From NCBI GenBank assembly GCA_024398595.1, contig JAKSIX010000002.1, positions 27,946-91,945 on the forward strand: 64,000 nt of DNA, given 5' to 3'. This stretch comes from Bacteroidaceae bacterium. Lineage in GTDB: Bacteria > Bacteroidota > Bacteroidia > Bacteroidales > Bacteroidaceae. The first letter of the stretch is position 1; every line of letters starts with the position of its first letter. The notes beneath the pieces are model-generated. The model searched no databases. It saw nothing but the letters and a program-made list of their open reading frames with translations, and was not told the origin of the DNA. The translations under genes and the position numbers were made by a program. Below, one piece after another: positions 35,306-45,300 of the stretch.

Positions 35306-36553
35306 ATGAGAATTGGTAAATATTCATTTGGAACCGGTGACCGCTTTTCTCACGAGGGCGTGTCGCAATTGGAAGCTCTTGTGCGTGCTGAGAAAGAATT
35401 CGGCAGGAGCTTCGTCCCAGTGTGGAACAAGTCTAACCGCGAGCATCAGATAGTAGGCTCCGAGCCTGCAGATACGCGGGCTGAAGCGGATGCCGCTGTC
35501 AGGAGTCTCGGATATGACAGACCATATTTCGTTGATGCCGATCATATCAATATGAACAATGTGGACCGTTTTATGGACACGTCGGATTTTTTCACGATTG
35601 ATGTTGCTGACTATATCGGCAAGGCTGCACCGGAATGCGATATTGATGCTTTTGTCCGGGCAAACGCCAAATACGTGGGAAAACTGGTGATACCAGGTAT
35701 AGACCGTCCGTTTGATATGCCGGAGGAAACATTGCGCAGTATAGCCGGGCGTTATCTGTTTGCCGTGAGTGAGGCCGGGCGTATTTACAGGCATATAGCC
35801 GGAAAGAAGGGTGCGGACAATTTCGTGACTGAAATCTCTATGGACGAGGTGAATGATCCGCAGACCCCAGTTGAGTTGTTTTTCATACTTTCGGCTATTG
35901 CAGGTGAGGGTATTCCTGTTCAGACCATCGCTCCCAAGTTCACAGGACGTTTCAACAAGGGTGTCGATTATGCCGGTGATGTGAACCGCTTCGCTGCGGA
36001 GTTTGAGGCTGACCTGCTGGTAATTGATTATGCCGTACGGGAGTTCGGTCTGCCTGACAATCTGAAGCTTAGCATACATTCTGGCAGCGACAAGTTCTCA
36101 ATATATCCTGTTATGGGAAGCCTGATTGACAAATATGGAAAGGGCATACACATAAAGACTGCCGGAACTACGTGGCTTGAGGAAATCATAGGATTGGCAT
36201 TATCGGACATGGATGCGCTGAAACTTGCGAAAAGGCTTTCCATAGAGGCTCTTGGACGCATAGATGAGCTGTGTGCTCCGTATGCTACGGTCATAGACAT
36301 AAACCCTTCGCGCCTGCCATCGGAGCCTGTCATAAATTCCTGGACCGGCTCTCAGTTTGCAGAGGTGCTGCGTCATAATAAACTGTCTCCTGCGTATAAT
36401 TCCGATTTCAGACAGCTGATACACGTCAGCTACAAGCTTGCCGCCGAACATGGTGATGAGTATTACTCCGCCTTGGATAGGAATCGTGATGTTGTGGGTG
36501 CGCAGGTGATGGAGAATATATTGTACCGGCATATTGGAAAACTGTTTGTTTAA
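35306..36553 (+). CDS. uxaE: Tagaturonate epimerase (UxaE-like)
   Basis: This 415-residue protein of the tagaturonate epimerase family interconverts D-tagaturonate and D-fructuronate. That lets galacturonate enter the glucuronate branch of hexuronate breakdown. Family-typical segments are KYSFGTGDRFSHEG, YFVDADHINMNNVDRF, LSIHSGSDKFSIYP and HIKTAGTTWLEE, with several His, Asp and Glu residues likely to bind a metal. The stop is 18 bases before uxaC, so the two hexuronate genes form an operon. No uxuA, uxuB or kdg genes are in the window. Confidence 0.88.
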   Translation: MRIGKYSFGTGDRFSHEGVSQLEALVRAEKEFGRSFVPVWNKSNREHQIVGSEPADTRAEADAAVRSLGYDRPYFVDADHINMNNVDRFMDTSDFFTIDVADYIGKAAPECDIDAFVRANAKYVGKLVIPGIDRPFDMPEETLRSIAGRYLFAVSEAGRIYRHIAGKKGADNFVTEISMDEVNDPQTPVELFFILSAIAGEGIPVQTIAPKFTGRFNKGVDYAGDVNRFAAEFEADLLVIDYAVREFGLPDNLKLSIHSGSDKFSIYPVMGSLIDKYGKGIHIKTAGTTWLEEIIGLALSDMDALKLAKRLSIEALGRIDELCAPYATVIDINPSRLPSEPVINSWTGSQFAEVLRHNKLSPAYNSDFRQLIHVSYKLAAEHGDEYYSALDRNRDVVGAQVMENILYRHIGKLFV

Positions 36554-36571
36554 CTGCATAATTTATATAAT

Positions 36572-37978
36572 ATGAAGCCTTTCATTCATGACAATTTCCT
36601 GCTCCACTCGGATACTGCAGTGCATCTGTTTCATAACCACGCAGAGAACTTGCCAATAATAGATTATCATTGCCACCTGAATCCTAAGATGGTGGCTGAG
36701 GACCATCGCTTCAGTTCAATTACCGAACTGTGGCTGTCGGAGGATCATTACAAGTGGCGTGCCCTCCGTTCAAATGGCGTGTCAGAGTATTATATCACAG
36801 GAAATGCCTCGGATTGGGAAAAATTCCAGAAGTGGGCGGAAACGGTGCCGTATCTGCTTCGTAATCCTCTGTACCACTGGACTCATCTGGAACTCAAGAC
36901 CTGCTTCGGTATTGAGGATACTCTGAATGCAAAGAATGCCCGCCGCATATATGACAAGTGCAACGAAATGCTGCTAAGTCCGGAATTCTCTGCGCGTAAC
37001 CTGATGCTGAAGTATAATGTCGAGACTGTCTGCACTACAGATGACCCGGTTGATTCTCTGGAATATCATACAAAGACCCGTAACGACAAGTTCAAGGTCA
37101 AGGTACTGCCTACCTGGCGTCCTGATAAGGCAATGGCTGTAGAGAATCCGGAATCGTACCGTCAGTACATAGACCTGCTGTCCAAGGTCAGTGGAATCAG
37201 GATAGCTTCATTCCAGGATGTGGTGGATGCTCTTACGGTACGTCATAAATTCTTCGAAGAGCAGGGCTGCCGGCTGAGCGATCACGGAATGGAGGGGTTC
37301 TATAATGAACAGTTCACGGAAAGTGAGATTGAGGCTATTTTCAAAAAGGTGTATAAGAATGGCAACGGGTTGGATGCCATGGAAACGGCTAAGTTCAAGA
37401 CTGCCATGATGCTTGAATTCGGCAAGTTGGATGCCGATACCGGGTGGACACAGCAGTTCCATTATGGCCCTATCCGCAATAACAATTCCAAGATGTTCAA
37501 TCAGATAGGTCCTGATACCGGATTCGATTCAATAGGCCCGTGTGCCGATGCAAAGCGGATGGCCGGTTTCCTGGACAGATTGAACAGCGCCGGTAAACTG
37601 ACAAAGACTATCATCTATAATCTTAATCCGAGCGATAATGCCATGGTTGCCGCAATGATAGGCAATTTCCAGGATGGAAGCATACCGGGCAAGGTTCAGT
37701 TTGGCGCGGGGTGGTGGTTCTGTGACCAGAAGAAGGGTATGGAGGAACAGATGAATACACTGAGCGTGATGGGCTTGTTGAGCCGTTTCGTCGGCATGTT
37801 GACAGACAGCCGCTCGTTCGTGTCATATCCTCGCCACGAGTATTTCAGACGCATTCTCTGCAATCTCATAGCAGACGATGTGGAGAAGGGTGAGATACCT
37901 ATGTCTGAAATGAACAGGGTGGAGCGTATGGTGGAGGACATTTCCTACTATAATGCGAAGAGATTCTTCCGCTTCTGA
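36572..37978 (+). CDS. uxaC: Glucuronate isomerase
   Basis: UxaC isomerises D-glucuronate to fructuronate and D-galacturonate to tagaturonate in the cytoplasm. The 468-residue protein has the expected length and the amidohydrolase-like pattern: PIIDYHCHLNPKMVAEDH near residue 30 for metal binding, ETVCTTDDPVDSLEYH, a central MQ-type His region with QFHYGPIRNNN, and a C-terminal RHEYFRRILCNLI. Together with uxaE it would process uronic acids released from pectin or from glucuronoxylan. It ends 108 bases before the tRNA-Lys gene. Confidence 0.96.
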   Translation: MKPFIHDNFLLHSDTAVHLFHNHAENLPIIDYHCHLNPKMVAEDHRFSSITELWLSEDHYKWRALRSNGVSEYYITGNASDWEKFQKWAETVPYLLRNPLYHWTHLELKTCFGIEDTLNAKNARRIYDKCNEMLLSPEFSARNLMLKYNVETVCTTDDPVDSLEYHTKTRNDKFKVKVLPTWRPDKAMAVENPESYRQYIDLLSKVSGIRIASFQDVVDALTVRHKFFEEQGCRLSDHGMEGFYNEQFTESEIEAIFKKVYKNGNGLDAMETAKFKTAMMLEFGKLDADTGWTQQFHYGPIRNNNSKMFNQIGPDTGFDSIGPCADAKRMAGFLDRLNSAGKLTKTIIYNLNPSDNAMVAAMIGNFQDGSIPGKVQFGAGWWFCDQKKGMEEQMNTLSVMGLLSRFVGMLTDSRSFVSYPRHEYFRRILCNLIADDVEKGEIPMSEMNRVERMVEDISYYNAKRFFRF

Positions 37979-38029
37979 GAGCAGACTCCTGTCCGGACTG
38001 AAAAATAAGTTCAAAAAAAAGCCGTGTAC

Positions 38030-38060
38030 TTTGGAATAATCAAAATATTCCGTAACTTTG
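38030..38060 (+). promoter_or_regulatory. Consensus Bacteroidetes promoter of tRNA-Lys
   Basis: TTTG at 38030-38033, a 19-base spacer, then TAACTTTG at 38053-38060. This is an exact match to the TTTG/TAnnTTTG promoter and the clearest one in the window. It lies 25 bases before the tRNA. Confidence 0.85.
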
Positions 38061-38085
38061 CACCGCTTTTGAGAGGGAGCTTGAT

Positions 38086-38158
38086 GCGCGATTAGCTCAG
38101 TTGGTAGAGCAATTGACTCTTAATCAATGGGTCCAGGGTTCGAATCCCTGATCGCGTA
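38086..38158 (+). tRNA. tRNA-Lys (anticodon CTT)
   Basis: A full cloverleaf can be drawn. The acceptor stem is GCGCGAT/ATCGCGT with a G-U first pair. The D arm is GCTC-AGTTGGTA-GAGC. The anticodon stem ATTGA/TCAAT carries loop CTCTTAA, giving anticodon CTT (reads AAG, Lys). The T arm is CAGGG-TTCGAAT-CCCTG and the discriminator base is A. CCA is not encoded. Confidence 0.95.
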
Positions 38159-38162
38159 CAAA

Positions 38163-38188
38163 AAAAGGAGGTTTTTCGACCTCCTTTT
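38163..38188. terminator. Bidirectional terminator between tRNA-Lys and the xylanase gene
   Basis: AAAAGGAGGT (38163-38172) pairs with ACCTCCTTTT (38179-38188) around a six-base loop, giving an A-flanked, T-ending stem that works in either direction. The stop codon of the minus-strand GH10 gene lies within its right arm. Confidence 0.8.
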
Positions 38189-40550
38189 ATTGTATATTGG
38201 TGACTTTGCCATCAATGATGTATATTCCGGAAGGCAGGTCTGAGTAATTCGTATGCGCAGGAAAGCGGACACCATTGATACTGAAGATACCCGTTGCAGG
38301 ATAATCAGAAGGTGATGCCGGCTCTGTCGTGATCTCGTCAATATCAGTACAGTCAATGCCACCAAGACCTCTTACGATACCGGCATAGACGTGTTTGCGA
38401 TAATAAGTACCGTTAGTCCATATACCTACAGGCGTATTTGCGCGCCAGCCGCTGCCTGCTGGAGAGTCTGTCGGACACCAGAAACAGATGCCCCACTGCT
38501 GCTCCGGTGGAACAAGGCGGAAATATTCCTTTAATATCCACTCATAGTAGTCTGCCATCTTTCGGTGCTGTGCCTCTGTCATATTTGGGGTAGGAACGTC
38601 CTTGCCGCTGGCATTGACATACCCCATATCGAATTCGCTCACACGGACCAGCTTACCTGTAGCTGCCATCAACTTGAACATATTGGTAATGGCATTCTTC
38701 TTGCTTGTCAACGTGCTGCTGTTCTCATAATAGGAGATGTGCATCTGCGTGCCGATTCCATCTATGTGAGTCACGCCATCAGACTCCCATTTCCTGATCC
38801 AGTTGATGAGAGACTTCAGTTTCTTGTTGCCGTCCCAATCGCTTTCAAGGTTATAGTCGTTGATGAAGAGCTTTATGTCAGACGGGCCATATAGACGTGC
38901 GTAGCGGACTGCACTGCGCACGTACTCGATATCGCCCATATGGTCCTGCCAGAAGAATGAGTCACCGCCTACATCCCACGTGGCATCGCCATTGTATCCG
39001 TCGGAATGCTGCAGTGTGTAGTTGCCGCTACCGTCATTGCCTCCGCCGGAAATTGCCTCGTTGACGACATCCCAGGCTTTCACCTTGCCTCCACAGGCAT
39101 TCATCATTCCCTTGATCCACTTCTCCATAGCAACACCGAGAACCTCCTGTTTCTCTGCCCTTGTCAAGGGGATGCTCTGCGGGAACTGAAGTGTGAAATT
39201 GCTATGCTCTATCTGTGGAACCGTGACAGAGCCTCCCTCCTTTTTCATTTTGAATGATGTAAGCACATCGCTGTCAACGGTTCCGTTGGTTATCCGTTCC
39301 ACGCCTCCTATTTTCAGGCTGATGTTGTCGAAATAGTAGATATTGGCATCGGCAAGCTCGCTAAGGTTGAAAGCTATTGACTTGCCACCCTTTGCAAAGT
39401 TGCCCGAAACTCTGACGGTCTTCCATTCGGTGCCAAAGTCTATGTTGCCCAGTGCATTGTAATCAACATAGCTGCCGGGGGCATTGTGTATCTGAGTGGA
39501 TGCCTTGGCGGGTTTGTCTGCACGCACGTCAGCGGTGAACACATAACTCTGACCGGCAGAGAAATACGATGAGCTGACAACCCAGAACTGGTTGTCCCAT
39601 GCCTCTGATTGTCTGGCTTTGGTCTCCACCTTGAGGTAGCGGTTTTCCCCGTCTGTCTTCATTGCGCCGACATATTCCTCTACCTTGATATTACGTATAT
39701 AAATGTCGCCAAGGAAGTCACCGCACTGAAGTAGCAGAAAAGGACTGTTAATTGGACTTTTATATGTTACAGTCACTTCCTTCCAGTTTGTTGTGAAAGA
39801 GAAGTTCGTGTTACTTCCGCTATTCCAGTCGCCAAGCTTGGAATGCATCGTGCCGGACTTGGATCCTTTTATCTCGTATGTAAACTTATACGTTTTGCCT
39901 GCTTCTATGGGAATGTCACTGTAGGCAACGAACTGTACGTCCCAGGAGTTTACAATCTTTGTGGTATGTATATTCAAACCATTGGTGGAAGAAAAATTGA
40001 GGGAAAATCCGAACTGTGACTTATTTGCAGTCCAACCGACATTCTGTTGTGAACGGAAATCCTTTGAGCTGACTACGACATACACCATAGTATCAGGATT
40101 CTCAAATGGTACGGCGGGCTTGTCTTTTATGAGCCCTCTCAGCCAACCGTTAGGCTGTTGTGAGTGCCAGGCAAGAGTGTGACCATATACACTGATGCCT
40201 GCCTTTTCCGCAGCATTTACGAAGTTTTTCACTTTTGTGAAATCCATATTGCCATTATTGTTCACGCAACTCGCCATTTTCATAGCATTGCCGGCAACAA
40301 CTTCTGTAAAGTTGTCGTTAGTAAGTCCTTTGACTGTGGAATTGTTCAGATAGTTACTCACATCGGTACCTGTGCCTATCCGGAAATTCGGATAGTTGCC
40401 ATAGTCAATGTAATTCTTAAGAGCTGCGAACTCCTTCAGGTATGCATAATCAGGATTGTTCGGATTGCCCTGCTCATAATTCTTTAGGGTCTGTGATGAC
40501 GCAAAGAGAACGGAAAGAAGGGTAATTGCCGTCAAGAGAATCTTTTTCAT
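38187..40550 (-). CDS. GH10 endo-1,4-beta-xylanase with CBM modules inserted in the barrel
   Basis: This 787-residue secreted xylanase begins with a type I signal peptide (MKKILLTAITLLSVLFASSQ). GH10 barrel part 1 covers about residues 25-150, with HTLAWH at 124-129. Two CBM4/22-like beta-sandwich modules are inserted at about 155-295 and 296-415. The barrel then resumes with the acid/base Glu498 in WDVVNEAI and the nucleophile Glu639 in VRVSEFDMGY. This split layout matches Xyn10C-type xylanases of gut Bacteroidetes. The tail IFSINGVR then LPSGIYIIDGKV resembles a type IX secretion sorting domain. It would cut xylan backbones at the cell surface and is the last gene of the locus. Confidence 0.93.
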   Translation of the reverse strand: MKKILLTAITLLSVLFASSQTLKNYEQGNPNNPDYAYLKEFAALKNYIDYGNYPNFRIGTGTDVSNYLNNSTVKGLTNDNFTEVVAGNAMKMASCVNNNGNMDFTKVKNFVNAAEKAGISVYGHTLAWHSQQPNGWLRGLIKDKPAVPFENPDTMVYVVVSSKDFRSQQNVGWTANKSQFGFSLNFSSTNGLNIHTTKIVNSWDVQFVAYSDIPIEAGKTYKFTYEIKGSKSGTMHSKLGDWNSGSNTNFSFTTNWKEVTVTYKSPINSPFLLLQCGDFLGDIYIRNIKVEEYVGAMKTDGENRYLKVETKARQSEAWDNQFWVVSSSYFSAGQSYVFTADVRADKPAKASTQIHNAPGSYVDYNALGNIDFGTEWKTVRVSGNFAKGGKSIAFNLSELADANIYYFDNISLKIGGVERITNGTVDSDVLTSFKMKKEGGSVTVPQIEHSNFTLQFPQSIPLTRAEKQEVLGVAMEKWIKGMMNACGGKVKAWDVVNEAISGGGNDGSGNYTLQHSDGYNGDATWDVGGDSFFWQDHMGDIEYVRSAVRYARLYGPSDIKLFINDYNLESDWDGNKKLKSLINWIRKWESDGVTHIDGIGTQMHISYYENSSTLTSKKNAITNMFKLMAATGKLVRVSEFDMGYVNASGKDVPTPNMTEAQHRKMADYYEWILKEYFRLVPPEQQWGICFWCPTDSPAGSGWRANTPVGIWTNGTYYRKHVYAGIVRGLGGIDCTDIDEITTEPASPSDYPATGIFSINGVRFPAHTNYSDLPSGIYIIDGKVTNIQ

Positions 40551-40571
40551 CCTGATTGTTGTTTGAGAGGC

Positions 40572-42317
40572 CTATTTTTGTGACTGCGTCTCAAGGGGCA
40601 GATACCAGTTTGTTGCATCCTTGAGGAATGAGAGTAGGGCGGCATCTTCCTGACCTGTGCGGTTTGCAATAGGTTTGGCAAGATATTCCGGTTCACCACG
40701 ACGTATGGCGATACGCATAAGGTCGTAGTAACGCTGACCTTCAAATGCCTCCTCCAGAGTCATTTCACGCATTATCATATCCTCCACGAGAGGAATCTGG
40801 TAGGCGACTGTGTCATCATACGAAGCAAGTGCTGTCTCTGGCATGGGAAGGACGTAGAGAGTGTCGCACTCAGCTTCACCACAACCGCGTGAGTGAATAC
40901 CCTGGGTATTGTTCCCGGTGAATATGGCGTCATTGAAATCAATACAGTATGGCAGCATGTCATATTCATTGTCAGATACATAGCGTAATATATTCAAATT
41001 GGTGAGACCATATTTGAGCACACACATTGCTGTCTCAGGATAGCCTGAGCGGTTAAGAGCCTCGGCAAGCATCAGATATACCTGCTGCTTGCGGTATGTC
41101 ACTACGAACATACCGTTATGCTTTGAGATGGACTGCTCCTTGGAAGAATACTTTGAGAACTCGTCACGGTTGACATTTCCGTATGAGTATGTCTGGCAGA
41201 AGCGTAAATCGCCTGCATAGTATTTCTTCTGGAGATTATCCTTCGGTACATAAATGGTGTCCTTTCCAACCTTTGTGGTGTAGAGATAGCAATAGTTCTC
41301 GGCGTATGAATAGTCGGACATCGCCTTTGACGGTGTCACCTGGAAGAATCCGTGGTTGCTGTTTCCAATGGAGTTGAAAATGTTCGGCAGATAGCTCTTT
41401 ACGCCGTAGTATTCGTTATCCTCCATAGGAATCATAGAGATAACCTCTTCACTTATTGATGAATTGAACATACCGCCGAATGAGCCTACAGGGACTGCTG
41501 TTGCGAAGTTGTCGATGTTCTCGTTCCAATAGGCCGATGCGGTTCCTGTCGGTACCTGATTATTGAGCATTGTCAGATAGTCTGCAAAGTACTCAATTGC
41601 CACGTCATAGTCTCCGGACCATAGGCACATCTCTCCAAGAAGCACACGTACGGGAATGAAGAATTGCTTTGAATTATAAGAGCCTATCTGGCCATATTGC
41701 GGTAACTCGTTATCAACCAGATCTTCAATGTCGCTGATAAAATATTCGCAGATGGCACTCATATCTGACGGCTCCTTGTACATCTCCTTCTGTGCGTCAG
41801 ATTCTGTAAGAATCGGATCAAGCACCAATGGCACCTCGCCATAGATCTTTGCCAGTTGAAGGTATGTCCAGGCTCTGAATGTCTTTATCGCAGTGAACTC
41901 ACGCTCGAAAATCACTTTCCCGAGACGTTCAAGATTCATATCCGCATTGGCGATAAAGAAGTTGCAGTCATTGATAATGGCATAGAAATCGCTGATTCTG
42001 TTATACTGGTTGTCTTCCGAGAAATTGAAGGCCGCAAGATTCTTGAGATCTTTTGTCGCCTCATCTGTGGTGATGACAAGGTCACCGCGCAATTCACCGA
42101 GAAGTACCAGACGGTCTGCCACAATCTGCATATCGCGGATAATACCCATCGTGCTGTATATAGTATCTTCAGGCTGGTCCAAGGTATTGTCTTCTGCAAA
42201 CTGTACGAACTCAGAATCGGTACTGAGCACTTTTTCGCAAGATGTCATTAAACTGCAGCAGGCTACAACCATTGGGAGTGCCAGTAATGCTGTTGCTTTT
42301 GCTATTCTGATTTTCAT
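40572..42317 (-). CDS. SusD/RagB-family glycan-binding lipoprotein (pair 1)
   Basis: SusD proteins sit on the cell surface as the lid of a SusC transporter and capture oligosaccharides. This 581-residue protein has a signal peptide with possible lipobox cysteines at residues 20 and 27 (MTSCEK), then the TPR-like helical SusD fold. Typical marks are AIKTFRAWTYLQLAKIYGEVPLV, RVLLGEMCLWSGDYDVAIEYF, and a C-terminal EEAFEGQRYYDLMRIAIRRGEP. It follows its SusC partner by 13 bases and precedes the GH10 xylanase by 21 bases, so its ligand is probably a xylo-oligosaccharide. Confidence 0.93.
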   Translation of the reverse strand: MKIRIAKATALLALPMVVACCSLMTSCEKVLSTDSEFVQFAEDNTLDQPEDTIYSTMGIIRDMQIVADRLVLLGELRGDLVITTDEATKDLKNLAAFNFSEDNQYNRISDFYAIINDCNFFIANADMNLERLGKVIFEREFTAIKTFRAWTYLQLAKIYGEVPLVLDPILTESDAQKEMYKEPSDMSAICEYFISDIEDLVDNELPQYGQIGSYNSKQFFIPVRVLLGEMCLWSGDYDVAIEYFADYLTMLNNQVPTGTASAYWNENIDNFATAVPVGSFGGMFNSSISEEVISMIPMEDNEYYGVKSYLPNIFNSIGNSNHGFFQVTPSKAMSDYSYAENYCYLYTTKVGKDTIYVPKDNLQKKYYAGDLRFCQTYSYGNVNRDEFSKYSSKEQSISKHNGMFVVTYRKQQVYLMLAEALNRSGYPETAMCVLKYGLTNLNILRYVSDNEYDMLPYCIDFNDAIFTGNNTQGIHSRGCGEAECDTLYVLPMPETALASYDDTVAYQIPLVEDMIMREMTLEEAFEGQRYYDLMRIAIRRGEPEYLAKPIANRTGQEDAALLSFLKDATNWYLPLETQSQK

Positions 42318-42330
42318 TGTTCCTTTCGTT

Positions 42331-45300
42331 TTATAGATTAATCTTCACACCGAGTGCAAATGTACGGCCTGCGGCAAGTCCTCCACGGTCAATGCCGAGA
42401 GAGAGTACACTGTTGTCAACAGCACAGTCCGGATCATCGCCGAGATAGTGTGTAAGTGTGAACAGATTCTGTGCCGAGCCCCAGACGGTAATACCCTGCA
42501 GGAAAGTATGGGATATAGGCAGGGAATAACTGAGCGTCACATTGCTCAGGCGCAGGTAGCTGCCATCTTCAATCCAACGGTCCGAGAAACGGGCGTTGCC
42601 GTGCGGATCCTGGCAGGAAATACGCGGAATTTCCGTAATCTGACCTTCCATTGTCCAGCGTGAATTCATTACGGTAGTCTGGTTATAGAAATACTCTCCG
42701 CTTTCCAGAATGCTGCGCTGATAGTTGTAAATGTCATTTCCAAGCGAGTAGTTCAATGCTATGTCCAGAGTCCATTTCTTCCAGTTGAGGGAAGAGCTGA
42801 TATTGCCGTAGATGTCGGGAGTAGGATCACCGATGAACGTGCGGTCACGCTCATCTATGATATTGTCATTGTTGAGGTCGGCAAACCTCATATCGCCTGC
42901 CTGAAAATATACTTTATTGTCTGTTTCGTCAAGCTGATAGAGACCTGAAGCCTGTGCCTCTGCCGAAGTGGCGAAAACACCGTCAGTGGAATATCCGTAG
43001 AACAGACCGGCCGGATTGCCTACAGACGTGCGGACTGTAGCACCATACATTTCGGTGTCGAAGTAATCGTTGCCATCGAGTGCAGTCACCTTGTTCCTGT
43101 AACGGCCTATGCTGAATCCTGCCTGCCAGTGCCAGCTTTTCGTATTGAGAATCTTGTAGGATGCCGATACGTCAAAGCCCCGGTTCTCCAGTTTCCCGCC
43201 GTTCTGCCAGTTCTCCTGCAATCCGCTTGTCCAAGCCATCTGGCGGAGTGTGAGCAGGTCATCGGTCCAGGATGCGAAGTAATTGAAAGCAATGTGGAGA
43301 CGGTTGCCGAAGAAACTGCCTTCCAATCCGGGTGTAAGGCGGCGTGTGGCCTCCCATTTCAGACTGCTGTTGCCTACGTTGCCGAGTGTCTTGCCTGTTA
43401 TCATTCCGCCAATCATAAGCTTTGAGATGAAGTATGAACGGGAAGCAGTGTAGTCAATATCATCATTGCCAGTAACGTCGTACCCTACAGTGAAGCGAAG
43501 ATAATCGACAACTTTATTCTTGGGGAACCACTGTTCGTTGGTGATGACGTATGCCATCTGGACGGAGGGGAAGATACCCCACTTCGTACCGAACAGACCC
43601 AACCCGTCCGCATCCTTGCCGAAACGTGATGATGACTGTGCGGCGAGAGTTGCAGAGATGTAATATCTCTCAGCATAGTTGTAGTCGCCGTTCACATACA
43701 ATGTGACATCGGTGTATTTGTTTTCAGTACCATCGGTTGATTTGAACTTGAGCGAGGATGTCAGATTGGGAGTCTTGTCATTTCCAGTGTCATAGCCCCT
43801 TCTTGTATTGAGTTTGTAAGCACTGTTCATATAGCGGAAACCACCATATACATTGATGTTGTTGGCACCATAACTGTTGCTCCAGGACAGACGTGTATCA
43901 TTCTGAATCGTAGTGTGGCGTGCGGCAAGCGAGCTCTTGATGTTATGCACCAGACAGGAGTTGTCGCGGTCCGTGGATTCCGGAATATAGAATGCCGGGG
44001 CACCGAATGTCGGGGTGTAATATTCCTCGTTGGTATTGACAAGAGTAAAGTTGAACGCCGACGAGAGGGTGAGATGCTTGTTGAAGTCGTATTTCGGAGT
44101 GACTGAGAACGTTACAAGACGATTGCCGAATGTGTTCCGGTTCGCGCCCTCTCCATTGTCCAATATGCTGAGAGGATTGGCCAGACTGCCGTCGTTGGTT
44201 TTGATAGTGTTCTGAAGATAGTCATCAGCCTCTGCAAGGTAGTCGCTTTTATTTCCATATTTGTCAAAGGCAAACGGTGAGAGGAAAGGTGCCTTGATGA
44301 GTGCCAGCGCATTCGGCGCGAAAATAGTCGTACTCTTCACATTCTCCGGCATACCTATGTCGCGGAGGTCGCGTTTTACATCGCTGAAAGCGGCATCGAA
44401 CCGTACGCTGAGATGACGAAGCACTTTAATGTCAGAATTCAGACGCACGTCGAAGCGTGAGAAGTCATTATCTTTCAGAGTGTTGTCGGCTTTGCTGTAG
44501 CCTACGCTGAGGTTGTAGTCGGCAACATCGTCTCCTCCTTGTACATTAATGCCGTATGACTGGGTGAAAGCATTCTGATATACCTGCTTCTTCCAGTCTG
44601 TATTGTTGTGGTATTGCGGATAGTAATAATAGGCAGGGTCTGAATTGATGAACTTGAGTGTGGATATGTCTCCAACCTCTGAAGCCAGAAGTTCGGTAGC
44701 GTATGTCCTGTAGTCTTCTGCATCGAGAAGTTTCGCCGTACGGGGCATCAGCTTGAACTTGCTTCCGATAGTCAGTTCAATCTTGGTGGCCATGCTCTTG
44801 CTGCGCTTGGTGGTGATGCAGATAACTCCATTCGCGCCTTTTGCGCCGTAGATGGCTGTTCCGTTCTTGAGTACCTCAACCTTTTCTATATCGTTGACAT
44901 TGATGTTGGCCAGAATGTTGTTATAGTAACCGTCGTGAAGCATAGCGCAGTCGTATTCCATATCCATAATGGCCCCGTCAATGACTATAAGCGGCTGGGC
45001 GTTGATGCTGATGGAGTTCAGACCATTGATGAACATTACGTTACCTATGCCATCTACAGCTCCACGGCTGATTGTACGTACATCGGCACTCAGGCGCTGC
45101 AGGATGAACGGATCAATGCTTGTTTCTACATTGTTTTTGAAATTATCCGTGTATGTGGATTTTGCGGCTTTCGTACTTGAACTGTAGTCTGTACGGAAGA
45201 CGTTGCTATAGAGCTTTGCATTTACCGTTTCACTGTTGTCACCAATGGCAACCTGCAATGGAAGGGAACCGTCAAGAGTCATGTAGAGACTTTGTACATA

